A stretch of DNA of 64,000 nucleotides from Nitrospinaceae bacterium (GTDB lineage Bacteria > Nitrospinota > Nitrospinia > Nitrospinales > Nitrospinaceae), in contig JAJDBF010000010.1 of assembly GCA_029261535.1 (NCBI GenBank), positions 62,001 to 126,000 of the forward strand, in the 5' to 3' direction. The notes below the pieces were generated by a model. It was not told the DNA's origin. It did no database searches and saw only the letters and a list, made by a program, of their open reading frames with translations. Shown here in pieces: positions 1 through 8,275 of this stretch. Numbering within the stretch: the stretch's first letter is position 1; every line of letters begins with the position of its first letter. A program made the position numbers and the translations under genes.

Positions 1-1
1 A

Positions 2-925
2 CTGAAAACGGAGTGCCAGGATAAAGTTGGAGCCATTGCAGGTGTCAGTAATGTTTCTGTCAATATGACGGCTAGTGTGCGTTCAACCGAACACTCCCAG
101 CCGGTACTGACCACGGTAAAAAATATTATTGCCGTTGCCAGTGGCAAGGGGGGTGTTGGGAAGTCTACCGTCACGGTCAACCTGGCGTGCGCACTTTCCT
201 TGACCGGCGCAAAAGTCGGCATCATGGACGGTGATATTTATGGACCCAGTATCCCCAAGATGCTGGGAATCCCGATCACGCCGCCTAAAGGTGGGGAAAA
301 TAACAAAATATTTCCCCATGAAAAATATGGCATGAAAGTCATCTCCGCCGGGTTTCTCACGGAGGAAGGACAACCGTTGATGTTGCGCGGCCCCATGCTT
401 GGCGGAATCATTCAGCAGTTTCTGCAAAATGTTGAATGGGGTGAGCTTGATTATCTTGTCATCGACCTGCCTCCGGGGACAGGCGATGTGCAGTTAACGC
501 TCACACAAAAAGCACCGCTTTCCGGTGGCGTTATTGTCACCACGCCACAAGAGATCAGCCTGATTGATGCTGAAAAGGGAGTTAAAATGTTTCAGCAGGT
601 CAAGGTGCCGGTGCTCGGTGTTGTCGAAAACATGAGTTGGTTTCAGACCGATGAGAGTGATAAAAAGTATTTCATCTTCGGACAGGGTGGTGGACAAAAA
701 CTTGCTAACCAGTTTGATGCGCCGATGCTGGGACAAATTCCGATTATCCCAAAGATTGTTGAGGCAGGAGACAGCGGTCAACCCATCACCATTACTGATC
801 CGGATTCCCCAGCAGGACTTGCTTACAGAAGCCTGGCTGAAAAGGTAGCGGCGCAGATCAGCATCAATCAGTTCAACAAAGAAGATAAAATTGATTCAGG
901 CTTTGAGTTGGCTTGGGAAGGGTAG
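2..925 (+). CDS. Mrp/ApbC-type P-loop ATPase, 5' end outside window
   Basis: Iron-sulfur cluster carrier ATPase of the Mrp/NBP35 family (cytoplasmic, SIMIBI class). The P-loop with the deviant lysine, GKGGVGKST, lies about 27 residues after the first in-window ATG at 65, followed by MDGDIYGPS and DLPPGTGDVQLTL motifs. The frame is open back to base 2 and encodes a segment ending GAIAGVSNVSVNM, which matches the end of the N-terminal MIP18 (DUF59) domain usual in bacterial Mrp. The ATG at 65 is therefore internal and the gene is truncated by the window edge. The DUF971 gene follows directly, probably in one operon. Family assignment is firm; the client protein cannot be inferred. Confidence 0.93.
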   Translation: MKTECQDKVGAIAGVSNVSVNMTASVRSTEHSQPVLTTVKNIIAVASGKGGVGKSTVTVNLACALSLTGAKVGIMDGDIYGPSIPKMLGIPITPPKGGENNKIFPHEKYGMKVISAGFLTEEGQPLMLRGPMLGGIIQQFLQNVEWGELDYLVIDLPPGTGDVQLTLTQKAPLSGGVIVTTPQEISLIDAEKGVKMFQQVKVPVLGVVENMSWFQTDESDKKYFIFGQGGGQKLANQFDAPMLGQIPIIPKIVEAGDSGQPITITDPDSPAGLAYRSLAEKVAAQISINQFNKEDKIDSGFELAWEG

Positions 926-936
926 GGGAAATAAAT

Positions 937-1314
937 ATGGAAGAGAAAAACCCTTCGCCAGTAGAGCAACGCTATCAGGATAAAAAAGAATTGCGGAAGG
1001 ATCAGGAAGACGGACCGGCTCCGCGCAATATCAAGCAGATTGATCCCGAAACTTTGGGCATCACGTGGACGGATGACAAGGAATCTGTCTATCCTGTGAG
1101 AATGTTACGGGAGAGTTGCCCGTGCGCGCATTGCATCGACGAATGGACCGGGCAGAAGCGAATCAATCCGGGAGACATACCGGATACTATCCGGCCTCTC
1201 AAGATCAAGGCGGTAGGGCTTTATGCCCTGCAGTTCGATTGGAACGATGGTCACAGCACCGGGCTTTACCCCTATGCATTGCTGAGGAAGCTTGAAGGCA
1301 AGGAACCTCTTTAA
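937..1314 (+). CDS. DUF971 domain protein
   Basis: A 125-residue protein whose residues about 30-120 fit the DUF971 (gamma-butyrobetaine hydroxylase N-terminal-like) fold: an ITWTDDKESVYPVRMLRESCPCAHC segment split here for length (ITWTDDKES, then RMLRESCPCAHC), a TGQKRI stretch and a LQFDWNDGHSTGLYPY motif. The cysteines CPCAHC suggest a metal site. The ATG at 937 is chosen over an in-frame TTG at 913 because AGGGGA lies just upstream of the ATG. It begins 11 bases after the Mrp stop, and DUF971 genes are commonly linked or fused to Mrp ATPases, which suggests a role in Fe-S protein handling (inference). A terminator follows. Confidence 0.85.
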   Translation: MEEKNPSPVEQRYQDKKELRKDQEDGPAPRNIKQIDPETLGITWTDDKESVYPVRMLRESCPCAHCIDEWTGQKRINPGDIPDTIRPLKIKAVGLYALQFDWNDGHSTGLYPYALLRKLEGKEPL

Positions 1315-1342
1315 GTCAGAATAGTTTTTTTACTGAAATAAA

Positions 1343-1380
1343 AATAACTCCAGAAGGTTTCTCTCTGGAGTTATTTTTTT
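1343..1380 (+). terminator. Rho-independent terminator after DUF971 gene
   Basis: A 12-bp perfect stem (AATAACTCCAGA at 1343-1354 pairing with 1364-1375), a 9-base loop and a run of T to 1380. It lies 28 bases after the DUF971 stop and closes the Mrp-DUF971 transcript. Confidence 0.9.
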
Positions 1381-1412
1381 GTCTGCATCACAAGTCTCTG
1401 AAATTTAAGGGG

Positions 1413-1441
1413 TTGACAAATAATAAAGGTCTGCTCAATAT
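1413..1441 (+). promoter_or_regulatory. Candidate promoter for the orphan gene at 1510
   Basis: A perfect TTGACA at 1413-1418 is followed after 17 bases by a weak -10 (CAATAT, 1436-1441). It sits between the upstream terminator and the next gene, where a promoter is expected. The -35 is convincing, the -10 is not. Confidence 0.4.
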
Positions 1442-1509
1442 ATGTTCTTGTCGGGTGGTTCTAATAATTGAAATCCTGAAATTTTGTCCTTTAGGGCTTG
1501 GAGGTGATT

Positions 1510-2376
1510 ATGGCGCGCGCACTATGGAATACAGCAAAAGAAATGGCCGATAACCCTTCTTTATGGCAACGAATCAAGCACTCAAAAAAAGCAGATCCTG
1601 CGCGTCGCTATCAGGGAGACTTGAAGCATGGTCACTATAAAAATCTAGCCAAGCGCATTGGCAGGGGGATCATGACCGATGGAGTGACCAAGCTAACGCA
1701 ATTCATTCCGATCCCGATAGTAAAAGATATTACCGAAAAAGTTTATGACAAAATGTCATCGTTCGCAGTCTCCATGGGTCATAAATATAATCTGAATCAT
1801 GCAAAAGATGTTGGCACCAAAACCAAGTTTATGATTAAGGACCTGGATGTGGGGGATCTGGACCGATACCGGTGGAAAATCACAGACTCGCTTCAAACTT
1901 TCAATAAACTTGCCACTTATGCAGTGAATAATTTAGAAAACACAGCCGCTATTTGTAATGACTGGGGAAAAGCCATGTCCAAATATTATTATGTAAGAAG
2001 AAGAATTGGTAAAATGCGTGTGGCTTTGGCTGGTCTACAAGAAACGATCGATATGACAGAAGCCTGGTTGACTGAAGTTGAGACATCCAAGGGGAAATGG
2101 GGATCACTCGAGGAAATTGATAAGGAATTTATTATGATTTCAAGTGAGATAGTGAAAATTGAAGGGGATGAACACGCCAAATGCGATTCCAATTTTTGTG
2201 TCAATAAAACCGGAATTTCTTCTGGTCGCAAACATCGAAGTTTTTTTAGCAGACTGTCCAAAGTCACCAATTTCATTATTGATGTTGGCGCACCAGATTT
2301 TACCGATAAAGATCTCTATGGAAAACATGATAAAGGCGGCAATAAGGGGAAAAGTTCCTATCTGTATGCAGAATAA
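1510..2376 (+). CDS. Hypothetical protein, 288 aa, no recognised domain
   Basis: I do not recognise this family. The protein is basic at its N-terminus (WQRIKHSKKADPARR), has a short apolar stretch LTQFIPIPIVKD near residue 65 but no clear transmembrane helix or signal peptide, and a helical middle section (about residues 100-210). Two cysteines sit in a CDSNFC motif near residue 225, and the tail is rich in Gly and Lys. The ATG at 1510 is preferred to TTG 1498 because GGAGGTG directly precedes the ATG and overlaps the TTG. The gene is visibly more AT-rich than its neighbours, stands alone between a terminator and a convergent gene, and may be acquired. Confidence 0.7.
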   Translation: MARALWNTAKEMADNPSLWQRIKHSKKADPARRYQGDLKHGHYKNLAKRIGRGIMTDGVTKLTQFIPIPIVKDITEKVYDKMSSFAVSMGHKYNLNHAKDVGTKTKFMIKDLDVGDLDRYRWKITDSLQTFNKLATYAVNNLENTAAICNDWGKAMSKYYYVRRRIGKMRVALAGLQETIDMTEAWLTEVETSKGKWGSLEEIDKEFIMISSEIVKIEGDEHAKCDSNFCVNKTGISSGRKHRSFFSRLSKVTNFIIDVGAPDFTDKDLYGKHDKGGNKGKSSYLYAE

Positions 2377-2413
2377 AAACTCTGTGTAAAGGATAGGCTC
2401 ATTTTCGTTTTAC

Positions 2414-2429
2414 CCGGTTTGTTAACCGG
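2414..2429. terminator. Weak hairpin between convergent genes
   Basis: CCGGTT (2414-2419) and AACCGG (2424-2429) form a 6-bp stem around the stop codon of the minus-strand gene, in the 45-base gap between convergent genes. There is no clean T run on either side, so this is a weak shared terminator at best. Confidence 0.3.
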
Positions 2430-2646
2430 CCTGATCCCTCTGCTTTTTCATCTCAGCCAATAAGGCGCGTGCCGCATCCTGAATAAGAGGAATGGCATCG
2501 CTCTCCTTTTCCAATTCGTCCGGATTCTGAATTTCTCCCTCAAGTGTTCCCTCCGTTGGTTCAGTGAATTTGATCACCAATCCATCGATATCAGTCGCCG
2601 TTTTATCATCAAGGTTGATGGTCCAGCTTTTAAACGGTTGATTCAC
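2422..2646 (-). CDS. Small hypothetical protein, 74 aa
   Basis: Acidic, soluble, with an N-terminal beta-like part (FKSWTINLDDKTATDIDGLV) and a C-terminal helix (LIQDAARALLAEMKK). No family recognised. The GTG at 2646 is chosen because GGGGGA lies five bases upstream; the longer reading from GTG 2691 runs into the repeat-like sequence upstream and would encode a less plausible N-terminus. It is convergent with the orphan gene at 1510-2376 and probably monocistronic. Confidence 0.6.
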   Translation of the reverse strand: MNQPFKSWTINLDDKTATDIDGLVIKFTEPTEGTLEGEIQNPDELEKESDAIPLIQDAARALLAEMKKQRDQAG

Positions 2647-2703
2647 AGTTTCCCCCAAGAGGTAAATGTGGGGTTGCGCAAGTTGCGACACAACCCGCTA
2701 AAT

Positions 2704-2723
2704 CCTTGCCAGGCAAGGTTTTT
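2704..2723 (+). terminator. Short hairpin with T run inside repeat region
   Basis: CCTTGC, a 3-base loop and GCAAGG are followed by TTTTT. It has terminator form on the plus strand, but no plus-strand gene ends nearby. It may be part of the degenerate repeat that follows rather than a working terminator. Confidence 0.3.
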
Positions 2724-2750
2724 GTGACAGTAATTTTGTGACCCGTAACG

Positions 2751-2845
2751 GTCACACTGAGCCGAGTGCCTGTTCTGAATCTACCGAAGGAAATACAAAA
2801 ATAACCCTGATTATCAAGGTCATACTTCGACAAGCTCAGCATGAC
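2751..2845. repeat. Degenerate copy of palindromic GTCAC..CGAAG element
   Basis: The right arm ACTTCGACAAGCTCAG then CATGAC (2824-2845) is the inverse of the motif GTCACNCTGAGC..TGTCGAAG seen elsewhere in the window. The left arm starts GTCACACTGAGCC at 2751 and is interrupted before its CGAAGG. It is a decayed relative of the perfect inverted repeat at 42735-42803. Nothing else was seen in the gene-free stretch 2647-2965 apart from the short hairpin at 2704. Confidence 0.6.
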
Positions 2846-2965
2846 AATTCGGAAGCCTTCGTGTTTGAGACTTTCTCAGCAACCCGCTAATATTTTTTTA
2901 GTTGGCTTACTGCAGGGTTCCCGTTCGCTGACCGCGAGGGTATTTTCTGCCCGTGCGGCGAGCTC

Positions 2966-3403
2966 TTACATGCCGACTTTTTCGCGGACCTCATCCATCA
3001 AAGCTTCGTCGATGACCTTGACACCGCGTTCTTCAGCGAAACTGATGACTGTCTTTTTGGCCATACCGCGAACGAAGAAGGGAACTTTCGCCATGCGGTC
3101 TTTGGCACCCTGAGTCCACTCAACAGCATTGCTAGCAGGCTCTGATTGTTTGAGCTCTTCCTTGCCCTGCGCCAACGTAGAGCCCACCATACTCATCGGG
3201 CCAGAGCCTACTTCGGACTGCCCGCCCATTTCAACGCCGAGTTTGCTGACGAATTCCGTCTCGAAACGGTTGGTGAGCATGGCAATTGCGTAACCGCATT
3301 TTTTGCATTTAAAACTAAGGCTGATGGATCGATTGGTTTCGTTAAAGAGCCCGTCTTTTTGGGTTTCCATTTGTTCGTCACATGCGATACATAAAAATTT
3401 CAT
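2966..3403 (-). CDS. PCP_red-domain protein with N-terminal zinc ribbon
   Basis: A 145-residue protein. Residues 1-45 carry two Cys pairs (CIAC near residue 5, CKKC near residue 33), forming a zinc-ribbon-like unit. The C-terminal 45 residues (WTQGAKDRMAKVPFFVRG, then KKTVISFAEERGVKVID) match the PCP_red domain known from the C-terminus of light-independent protochlorophyllide and chlorophyllide reductase subunits. Here it is free-standing, with no other pigment gene in the window. It begins 19 bases after the stop of the Mrp-type ATPase, so the two are probably co-transcribed. A role in Fe-S cluster or redox protein handling together with that ATPase is inferred. Confidence 0.8.
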   Translation of the reverse strand: MKFLCIACDEQMETQKDGLFNETNRSISLSFKCKKCGYAIAMLTNRFETEFVSKLGVEMGGQSEVGSGPMSMVGSTLAQGKEELKQSEPASNAVEWTQGAKDRMAKVPFFVRGMAKKTVISFAEERGVKVIDEALMDEVREKVGM

Positions 3404-3422
3404 TCTTCCTCCTGCTTTCCTT

Positions 3423-4316
3423 TTATCTGGAATCAGTTTCGATAAAGTTTAGAATTTTTCCGACAACACCCGCAATCGCTTTCCCTGTAGGCGAGTCCTT
3501 GAATTCGGAATAGAACAAAGAGCCTGTTTCCGTTCGGCGGGAAATTCTAGTGTCGAAGGGCACTCTGCCGAGAAACGTTATCCCTTTATTTTTTGCAAGT
3601 TGTTCGGTGTCTTCTCCTTCGAAAAGTTCACCTTCCTCGTTGCAATGCGGGCAAACGTAGGTTGCCATGTTTTCCACGAGGCCGATGATCGGCACACCGA
3701 GGCTGGAGTTTTTGGTAATGGACTTTGTGACGATATGTTGTGAGGCATTCGATGGAATCGTGATTTCAACAACGCCCGCCAGTTCCGGCACCAGGTCGCG
3801 AATATTGTCCATGCGGTCGCTACCCGGAGGCATGTCGATCAGAAGGTAGTCCAACTCGCCCCAGATGGTGTCCGTCAAAAGTTCTCTTAAAGCGGTGCAC
3901 TCCATCGTGCTGACCCAGACTGCGGTGGCATCTTTACCTTCAGTCCACATGACCGGGGCATCGGCTGATGGCAGGAGCATGTCCATCGACATGATCTTTA
4001 TTCCGAGAGATCCTTCACCCGGCTGAACACCGTCCGCCGAAATCTGAAGTTTGACATCGTTGGAGACACCGAGAAGTTTAGCAATGCTCGGTCCATTCAG
4101 GTCCGCATCCAGGATGCCCACCTTGTGGCCTTGCATGGCCAGGCAAGCAGCAACATTAGCCGTGAGCGAACTTTTTCCCACGCCGCCCTTGCCGGATAGC
4201 AGAGCAATTTTATTCTTTATTTTGTCCAGGCGGAAGCGTAGCTTTTCGCGCTGGTTTACGACCTGACCGATGATATTGGAACCGCCATCAGTGGCCAGAT
4301 CATCATAGGTTTTCAT
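3423..4316 (-). CDS. Second Mrp/NBP35-type ATPase
   Basis: A 297-residue P-loop ATPase paralogous to the gene at 2-925. GKGGVGKSS lies near residues 43-51, with DADLNGPSIAKLLGV and LIDMPPGSDRMDN following. It differs by having no DUF59 domain and by a CPHC motif (YVCPHCNEEGELF) near residue 218, matching the cluster-binding CxxC of the Mrp/NBP35 group. It leads the two-gene unit with the PCP_red protein. It probably binds or transfers an Fe-S cluster in the cytoplasm to a dedicated client. The N-terminal 35 residues are poorly conserved in appearance. Confidence 0.9.
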   Translation of the reverse strand: MKTYDDLATDGGSNIIGQVVNQREKLRFRLDKIKNKIALLSGKGGVGKSSLTANVAACLAMQGHKVGILDADLNGPSIAKLLGVSNDVKLQISADGVQPGEGSLGIKIMSMDMLLPSADAPVMWTEGKDATAVWVSTMECTALRELLTDTIWGELDYLLIDMPPGSDRMDNIRDLVPELAGVVEITIPSNASQHIVTKSITKNSSLGVPIIGLVENMATYVCPHCNEEGELFEGEDTEQLAKNKGITFLGRVPFDTRISRRTETGSLFYSEFKDSPTGKAIAGVVGKILNFIETDSR

Positions 4317-4430
4317 GAAACCTCCGTTTTAATGAGGGGATGCCGCGTATAATGCGGGTAAATACAGCTCATAATATAGAAAATAAGGGATATAGGGAAG
4401 ATTTAGTTTGTCAAATATGCCCGGCGAGTA

Positions 4431-4458
4431 TTGAAATTCAAATGAGAAAGCCTATATT
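4431..4458 (+). promoter_or_regulatory. Candidate sigma-70 promoter for a small transcript
   Basis: TTGAAA (4431-4436), a 16-base spacer and TATATT (4453-4458). It is placed 40-odd bases upstream of the micro-ORF at 4504, and a strong terminator follows within 140 bases. Confidence 0.5.
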
Positions 4459-4503
4459 ATAAATGCAATCAAAGCTTCACCTTTTCGGAAGAAACGAGGA
4501 GCC

Positions 4504-4545
4504 ATGGATCCACCTTACAAAGAACTTGAAACCCAGCCAAAATAA
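4504..4545 (+). CDS. Micro-ORF, 13 aa (MDPPYKELETQPK)
   Basis: An ATG preceded by GAGGAGCC, a near-ideal SD, opens a 13-codon frame ending in TAA. It lies in the 381-base stretch 4317-4697 that holds no longer gene, between a candidate promoter and a strong terminator. It could be a small protein, a leader peptide, or chance translation in a small RNA. The peptide has no run of one amino acid, so attenuation of a biosynthetic operon is not suggested. Confidence 0.35.
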   Translation: MDPPYKELETQPK

Positions 4546-4591
4546 GCTCCTATGTAATTAGGGGCGTACCGCGCCAAGCGGACAAAAAATT

Positions 4592-4637
4592 GGGGACCCC
4601 CGGGTCATCAGGCCCGGCGGGTCCCCTTGCTTGTTTT
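4592..4637 (+). terminator. Strong GC-rich terminator of the small transcript
   Basis: GGGGACCC pairs with GGGTCCCC and an inner CCGGG with CCCGG, with single-base bulges and an 8-base loop (4592-4626). TTGCTTGTTTT follows. No gene longer than the 13-codon micro-ORF precedes it on the plus strand, which supports a separate short transcript. Confidence 0.7.
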
Positions 4638-4697
4638 AACCTTGCCCGTAGGCTTGAAGATTATTTTCCCTCCCTCTAAAAGTTAACAGATTTCAAA

Positions 4698-5117
4698 ATG
4701 CTTAAAAAAGAAGAGACGATATTAAAAGAAATCTTCTGGGGAGAGCGACCGGCGCATCATCTTTCATTTGTAAAAATAAAGCATTCAGTGACTCCGGAGG
4801 GCCTCCCTGAGATAGAAAACCCACGTGATCTGAATGTGGTTTGTCAAGCTGTTGATATAGCACGCGGATTATTACGCTACTACCGGGAACCGGAAAAATT
4901 GAAATCCTGGGCTCTTCTGATTTTATTCACTCCGGAAATTTTTCCATTGGACCTCGCGCCGCCTGAGGAAAAAGTGGTTCTTGAAAAGGCCCTGGGGGAG
5001 GTGGCAGAGGGCAAGCCGCTACCTGAAGATGCGCTTACCCTGGCGAAAACACTGGTGCCCACTTTTCCCAAAAAGCGATTTCTAGGCGAACCCGACTCAT
5101 CCGCCATAACTGATTGA
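4698..5117 (+). CDS. Hypothetical protein, 139 aa
   Basis: No family recognised. Soluble and mostly helical, with an apolar helix ALLILFTPEIFPLDLAPP in the middle (about residues 75-92) that is too short and interrupted to call a membrane segment, and a helix-turn-rich C-terminus (EDALTLAKTLVPTFPKKR). The ATG has no visible SD. It ends 63 bases before truA and may share its transcript. Confidence 0.65.
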   Translation: MLKKEETILKEIFWGERPAHHLSFVKIKHSVTPEGLPEIENPRDLNVVCQAVDIARGLLRYYREPEKLKSWALLILFTPEIFPLDLAPPEEKVVLEKALGEVAEGKPLPEDALTLAKTLVPTFPKKRFLGEPDSSAITD

Positions 5118-5180
5118 ACAATTCCCAGCAATAGCAAAAAGAAAGCCTGTCTCTCGATTGTTTTGCTAGAATCTCCCTCA

Positions 5181-5927
5181 ATGCGCCAACTAAAACTCAC
5201 AATTGAATACGATGGCACTTGCTATCAAGGCTGGCAGTCACAACCCAATGCGCCAACGATACAGGAGAGTTTTCAAAAGGTTCTGGAAAAAATTACCAAG
5301 CGTCCGACCCTGATTTATGGCGCGGGCAGGACCGATTCCGGGGTTCATGCCAAAGGCCAGGTGGCTCATTTTTTCACAGAATCCAGAATGACCCTGCGCG
5401 AATTCCTTAAAGCCCTCAACAGTTGTCTGCCTTCGGATATCGTAGTCACTAAAGTTGAGGAAGCAGAGCAGGGGTTTCATGCGCAAAAATCAGCGGTCCG
5501 TAAATTGTACCGCTATTCCATTGTCAATCGCGATTTCCCATCCGGTCTGGATAACCGCTTCGCTCATTATGTAGCAACCCCGCTGAATATCGATGACATG
5601 CGTACCGCCGCCCAGTTTCTGGTGGGCCGTCACGATTTCACATCCTTTCGAGGCAGGTTGTGCGGTGCCAGAACATCGGTGAGATCCATTCACCACTGTC
5701 TGATCACGAGGGACGAGGATTATATCCGCATTGAAATCGAAGGGAACGGGTTTTTAAAATACATGGTGCGCATCATCGTTGGAACACTGATTGACGTTGG
5801 AAGAGGCTGGACCCCGGCAAACCGGGTCAAAGATATTCTTGAGTCCAGAAATCGCGACAACGCCGGAAAAACTGCCCCACCACGAGGTCTGTGTATGGAG
5901 TGGGTGGCTTATGACAATCCAAAGTGA
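5181..5927 (+). CDS. truA: tRNA pseudouridine(38-40) synthase
   Basis: TruA converts uridines 38-40 in the tRNA anticodon arm to pseudouridine. The catalytic Asp is in GAGRTDSGVHAKGQ (Asp52 from the ATG). Other family landmarks are YDGTCYQGWQ at the start, RSIHHCLI and the C-terminal GNGFLKYMVRIIVGTLIDVG. The length of 248 residues fits bacterial TruA. The ATG at 5181 (MRQLKLTIEYDG) is preferred to an in-frame TTG at 5163, since family members start at this point; the SD is poor. Confidence 0.97.
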   Translation: MRQLKLTIEYDGTCYQGWQSQPNAPTIQESFQKVLEKITKRPTLIYGAGRTDSGVHAKGQVAHFFTESRMTLREFLKALNSCLPSDIVVTKVEEAEQGFHAQKSAVRKLYRYSIVNRDFPSGLDNRFAHYVATPLNIDDMRTAAQFLVGRHDFTSFRGRLCGARTSVRSIHHCLITRDEDYIRIEIEGNGFLKYMVRIIVGTLIDVGRGWTPANRVKDILESRNRDNAGKTAPPRGLCMEWVAYDNPK

Positions 5928-6081
5928 ATCACTTTGAATAAATCGCTATCAAAACTCCGGCATCGAAAAGTTGCGAGGGTGGATAGCATCAGGTATAAAT
6001 AGCGGTCGCCTTTATAAGGCTGGATAAATTCCCATCTGAAGATTCTTAAAAAAAATTATTTGAATTTGAGGCAAATTAATC

Positions 6082-7173
6082 ATGGCAGAAGAGTTTAATA
6101 TCACCGTATTGCCCGGAGACGGGATTGGTCCGGAAGTGATGGCTGAGGCCATCAAGGTTCTGCGGCTTGTTGAACAAAAGCTGGGACTGACCCTGAAGTT
6201 GGAAGAATGTCCGGTTGGTGGCGCGGCTTACGAAGCGGAAGGTCATCCTCTTCCTGAAAGCACCCTTAAAAAAGCAGAAAGTGCCGATGCTGTTTTGCTC
6301 GGTGCCGTTGGCGGACCCAAATGGGAGAGCATCGACTTTTCATTGAGACCGGAACGGGCACTCCTTGGACTGCGTTCAAGCCTCGGATTGTTCGCCAATT
6401 TGCGACCGGCGAAAATATTCGGTGCTTTGTCCAACGCCTCCACCCTGAAACCGGAAGTGGTGGAGGGACTCGATATTATGGTCGTCCGCGAATTGACCGG
6501 CGGCATATATTTCGGTGAACCGCGCGGTATCGAAACCACGTCAAGTGGCGAGCGCAAAGGCATCAATACGCTGGTATACACCGAAAGCGAAATCAGGCGC
6601 ATCGCCGCCATTGCCTTTGATGTCGCTAAAAAACGCGGTAAAAAAGTATGCTCCATCGACAAGGCAAATGTACTCGAATGCACGGGGCTGTGGCGCGAGG
6701 TTGTCACCGAAGCCCACAAGGACCATCCAGAAATTGAGCTGTCTCACATGTATGTAGACAACGCCGCCATGCAACTGGTGCGCAATCCCAATCAGTTCGA
6801 CGTGATGGTGACCACCAATATGTTCGGCGATATTCTGAGTGATGAAGCTTCCATGCTGACCGGTTCCATCGGAATGTTGCCTTCCGCTAGCCTGGGCGAG
6901 AAGCACGCCATGTACGAGCCCATTCATGGTAGCGCACCGGATATCGCGGGACAGGACAAGGCAAACCCCCTTGCAACGATTATGTCTGTGGGCATGATGT
7001 TCAAGTATTCCTTTAATAGGGAGGATGTCCATGATTCGCTGGAAAGCGTGGTCGAATCTGTGCTTGATGCTGGCTACCGCACGCCGGATATCATGTCCGA
7101 TGGGATGAAGCAGGTCGGCTGCAAAGAGATGGGTGATCTTGTTGCCAAAGGGGTTGAGGAGAGTTTAGGGTGA
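6082..7173 (+). CDS. leuB: 3-isopropylmalate dehydrogenase
   Basis: Leucine biosynthesis: NAD-dependent oxidative decarboxylation of 3-isopropylmalate. 363 residues, the usual length. Visible are the N-terminal [11 protein letters not shown], the substrate loop ([21 protein letters not shown]), the metal and NAD region [27 protein letters not shown], and [18 protein letters not shown]. The LeuB-type loop separates it from isocitrate and tartrate dehydrogenases. Its stop overlaps the asd start by four bases (GTGA), so the pair is translationally coupled. No leader peptide with leucine codons was seen upstream. Confidence 0.97.
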   Translation: MAEEFNITVLPGDGIGPEVMAEAIKVLRLVEQKLGLTLKLEECPVGGAAYEAEGHPLPESTLKKAESADAVLLGAVGGPKWESIDFSLRPERALLGLRSSLGLFANLRPAKIFGALSNASTLKPEVVEGLDIMVVRELTGGIYFGEPRGIETTSSGERKGINTLVYTESEIRRIAAIAFDVAKKRGKKVCSIDKANVLECTGLWREVVTEAHKDHPEIELSHMYVDNAAMQLVRNPNQFDVMVTTNMFGDILSDEASMLTGSIGMLPSASLGEKHAMYEPIHGSAPDIAGQDKANPLATIMSVGMMFKYSFNREDVHDSLESVVESVLDAGYRTPDIMSDGMKQVGCKEMGDLVAKGVEESLG

Positions 7174-8183
7174 AGCAAAAGGAAGCTTACGAGGTAGCGG
7201 TTGTCGGAGCCACCGGTGCAGTGGGCCGGACCATGCTGTCGATCCTGGAAGAGCGTGATTTCCCAGTGGCAAATTTGACCTGTCTAGCATCGGCACGTTC
7301 TGCGGGTTCCACCCTTTCTTTCAGAGGTGGAGAGATCACGGTTCAGGAGTTAACAGAAAGCTCCTTTAATGGAATAGACATCGCCCTGTTTTCCGCAGGC
7401 GGTTCAATCAGCAAGCAATACGGGCCGATAGCCGTTGCTGCTGGTTGCATCGTGGTCGACAACAGCAGTGCCTGGCGCATGGATCCGCAAGTTCCCTTGG
7501 TGGTACCGGAAATTAATGTCTCTACCATTGGTGATTCGCCGGGCATCATCGCCAACCCGAATTGCTCGACCATTCAAATGGTCATGGCTCTCAAACCCAT
7601 ACAGGATCTGTATAAAATCAAACGAGTGGTGGTTTCGACCTATCAATCCGTTTCCGGCTCCGGACAAAAAGCTATCGAAGAATTGACAGCCCAAACCCGC
7701 GCGGTGCTGGACGGAAACCCAGCCAACCCGGAAGTTTATCCGCATCAAATCGCGTTCAATTGCCTGCCCCATATCGATGTGTTCCTCGACAATGGATACA
7801 CCAAAGAAGAGATGAAGATGGTCAATGAAACCCGCAAAATCATGGGTGATGATTCGATCGAGGTTTCCCCGACCACCGTGCGGGTGCCCGTGATGGTGGC
7901 GCATTCGGAGTCGGTGAACGTCGAGTGCGAACGCGAGCTGAACCTTACCGAAGTTCGTGAATGCCTGACCGCCTTTCCCGGTGTGAAAGTTATCGATACC
8001 CCGGCTAATAATGAATACCCGCTGGCCAGCTCTGCCGCAGGAAAAGATGAAGTGCAGGTGGGCAGGCTCAGGATTGATCTTGCCAATCCGCGCGTCCTCA
8101 ACTTCTGGGTCGTGGGCGATAACCTGCGTAAAGGGGCGGCTTTGAATGCGGTTCAAATTGCCGAGAAACTGATCGGCCAGTAA
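7170..8183 (+). CDS. asd: Aspartate-semialdehyde dehydrogenase
   Basis: Reduces aspartyl phosphate to aspartate semialdehyde for lysine, threonine and methionine synthesis, with lysine-branch products also feeding peptidoglycan. 337 residues: NADP loop [13 protein letters not shown] (residues 11-23) and catalytic Cys132 in [10 protein letters not shown], then [14 protein letters not shown]. The start is GTG inside the leuB stop. leuB and asd often neighbour each other in bacteria. Confidence 0.97.
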   Translation: MKQKEAYEVAVVGATGAVGRTMLSILEERDFPVANLTCLASARSAGSTLSFRGGEITVQELTESSFNGIDIALFSAGGSISKQYGPIAVAAGCIVVDNSSAWRMDPQVPLVVPEINVSTIGDSPGIIANPNCSTIQMVMALKPIQDLYKIKRVVVSTYQSVSGSGQKAIEELTAQTRAVLDGNPANPEVYPHQIAFNCLPHIDVFLDNGYTKEEMKMVNETRKIMGDDSIEVSPTTVRVPVMVAHSESVNVECERELNLTEVRECLTAFPGVKVIDTPANNEYPLASSAAGKDEVQVGRLRIDLANPRVLNFWVVGDNLRKGAALNAVQIAEKLIGQ

Positions 8184-8275
8184 AGCCTGCAAGGATTGCT
8201 TTACAAAACCCGTAATTTATATAAAAATAGGCCTTTACCGGGTTTCCTGCCCGTCTCCAACCAGCCTCAGGTTCG

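Noticed and set aside
5928-6081. Leucine attenuator upstream of leuB
   Set aside because: No leader ORF with leucine codons and no terminator/antiterminator pair.
7404-8192. A 262-codon antisense frame opposite asd
   Set aside because: No SD or domain; the plus strand encodes a complete aspartate-semialdehyde dehydrogenase.
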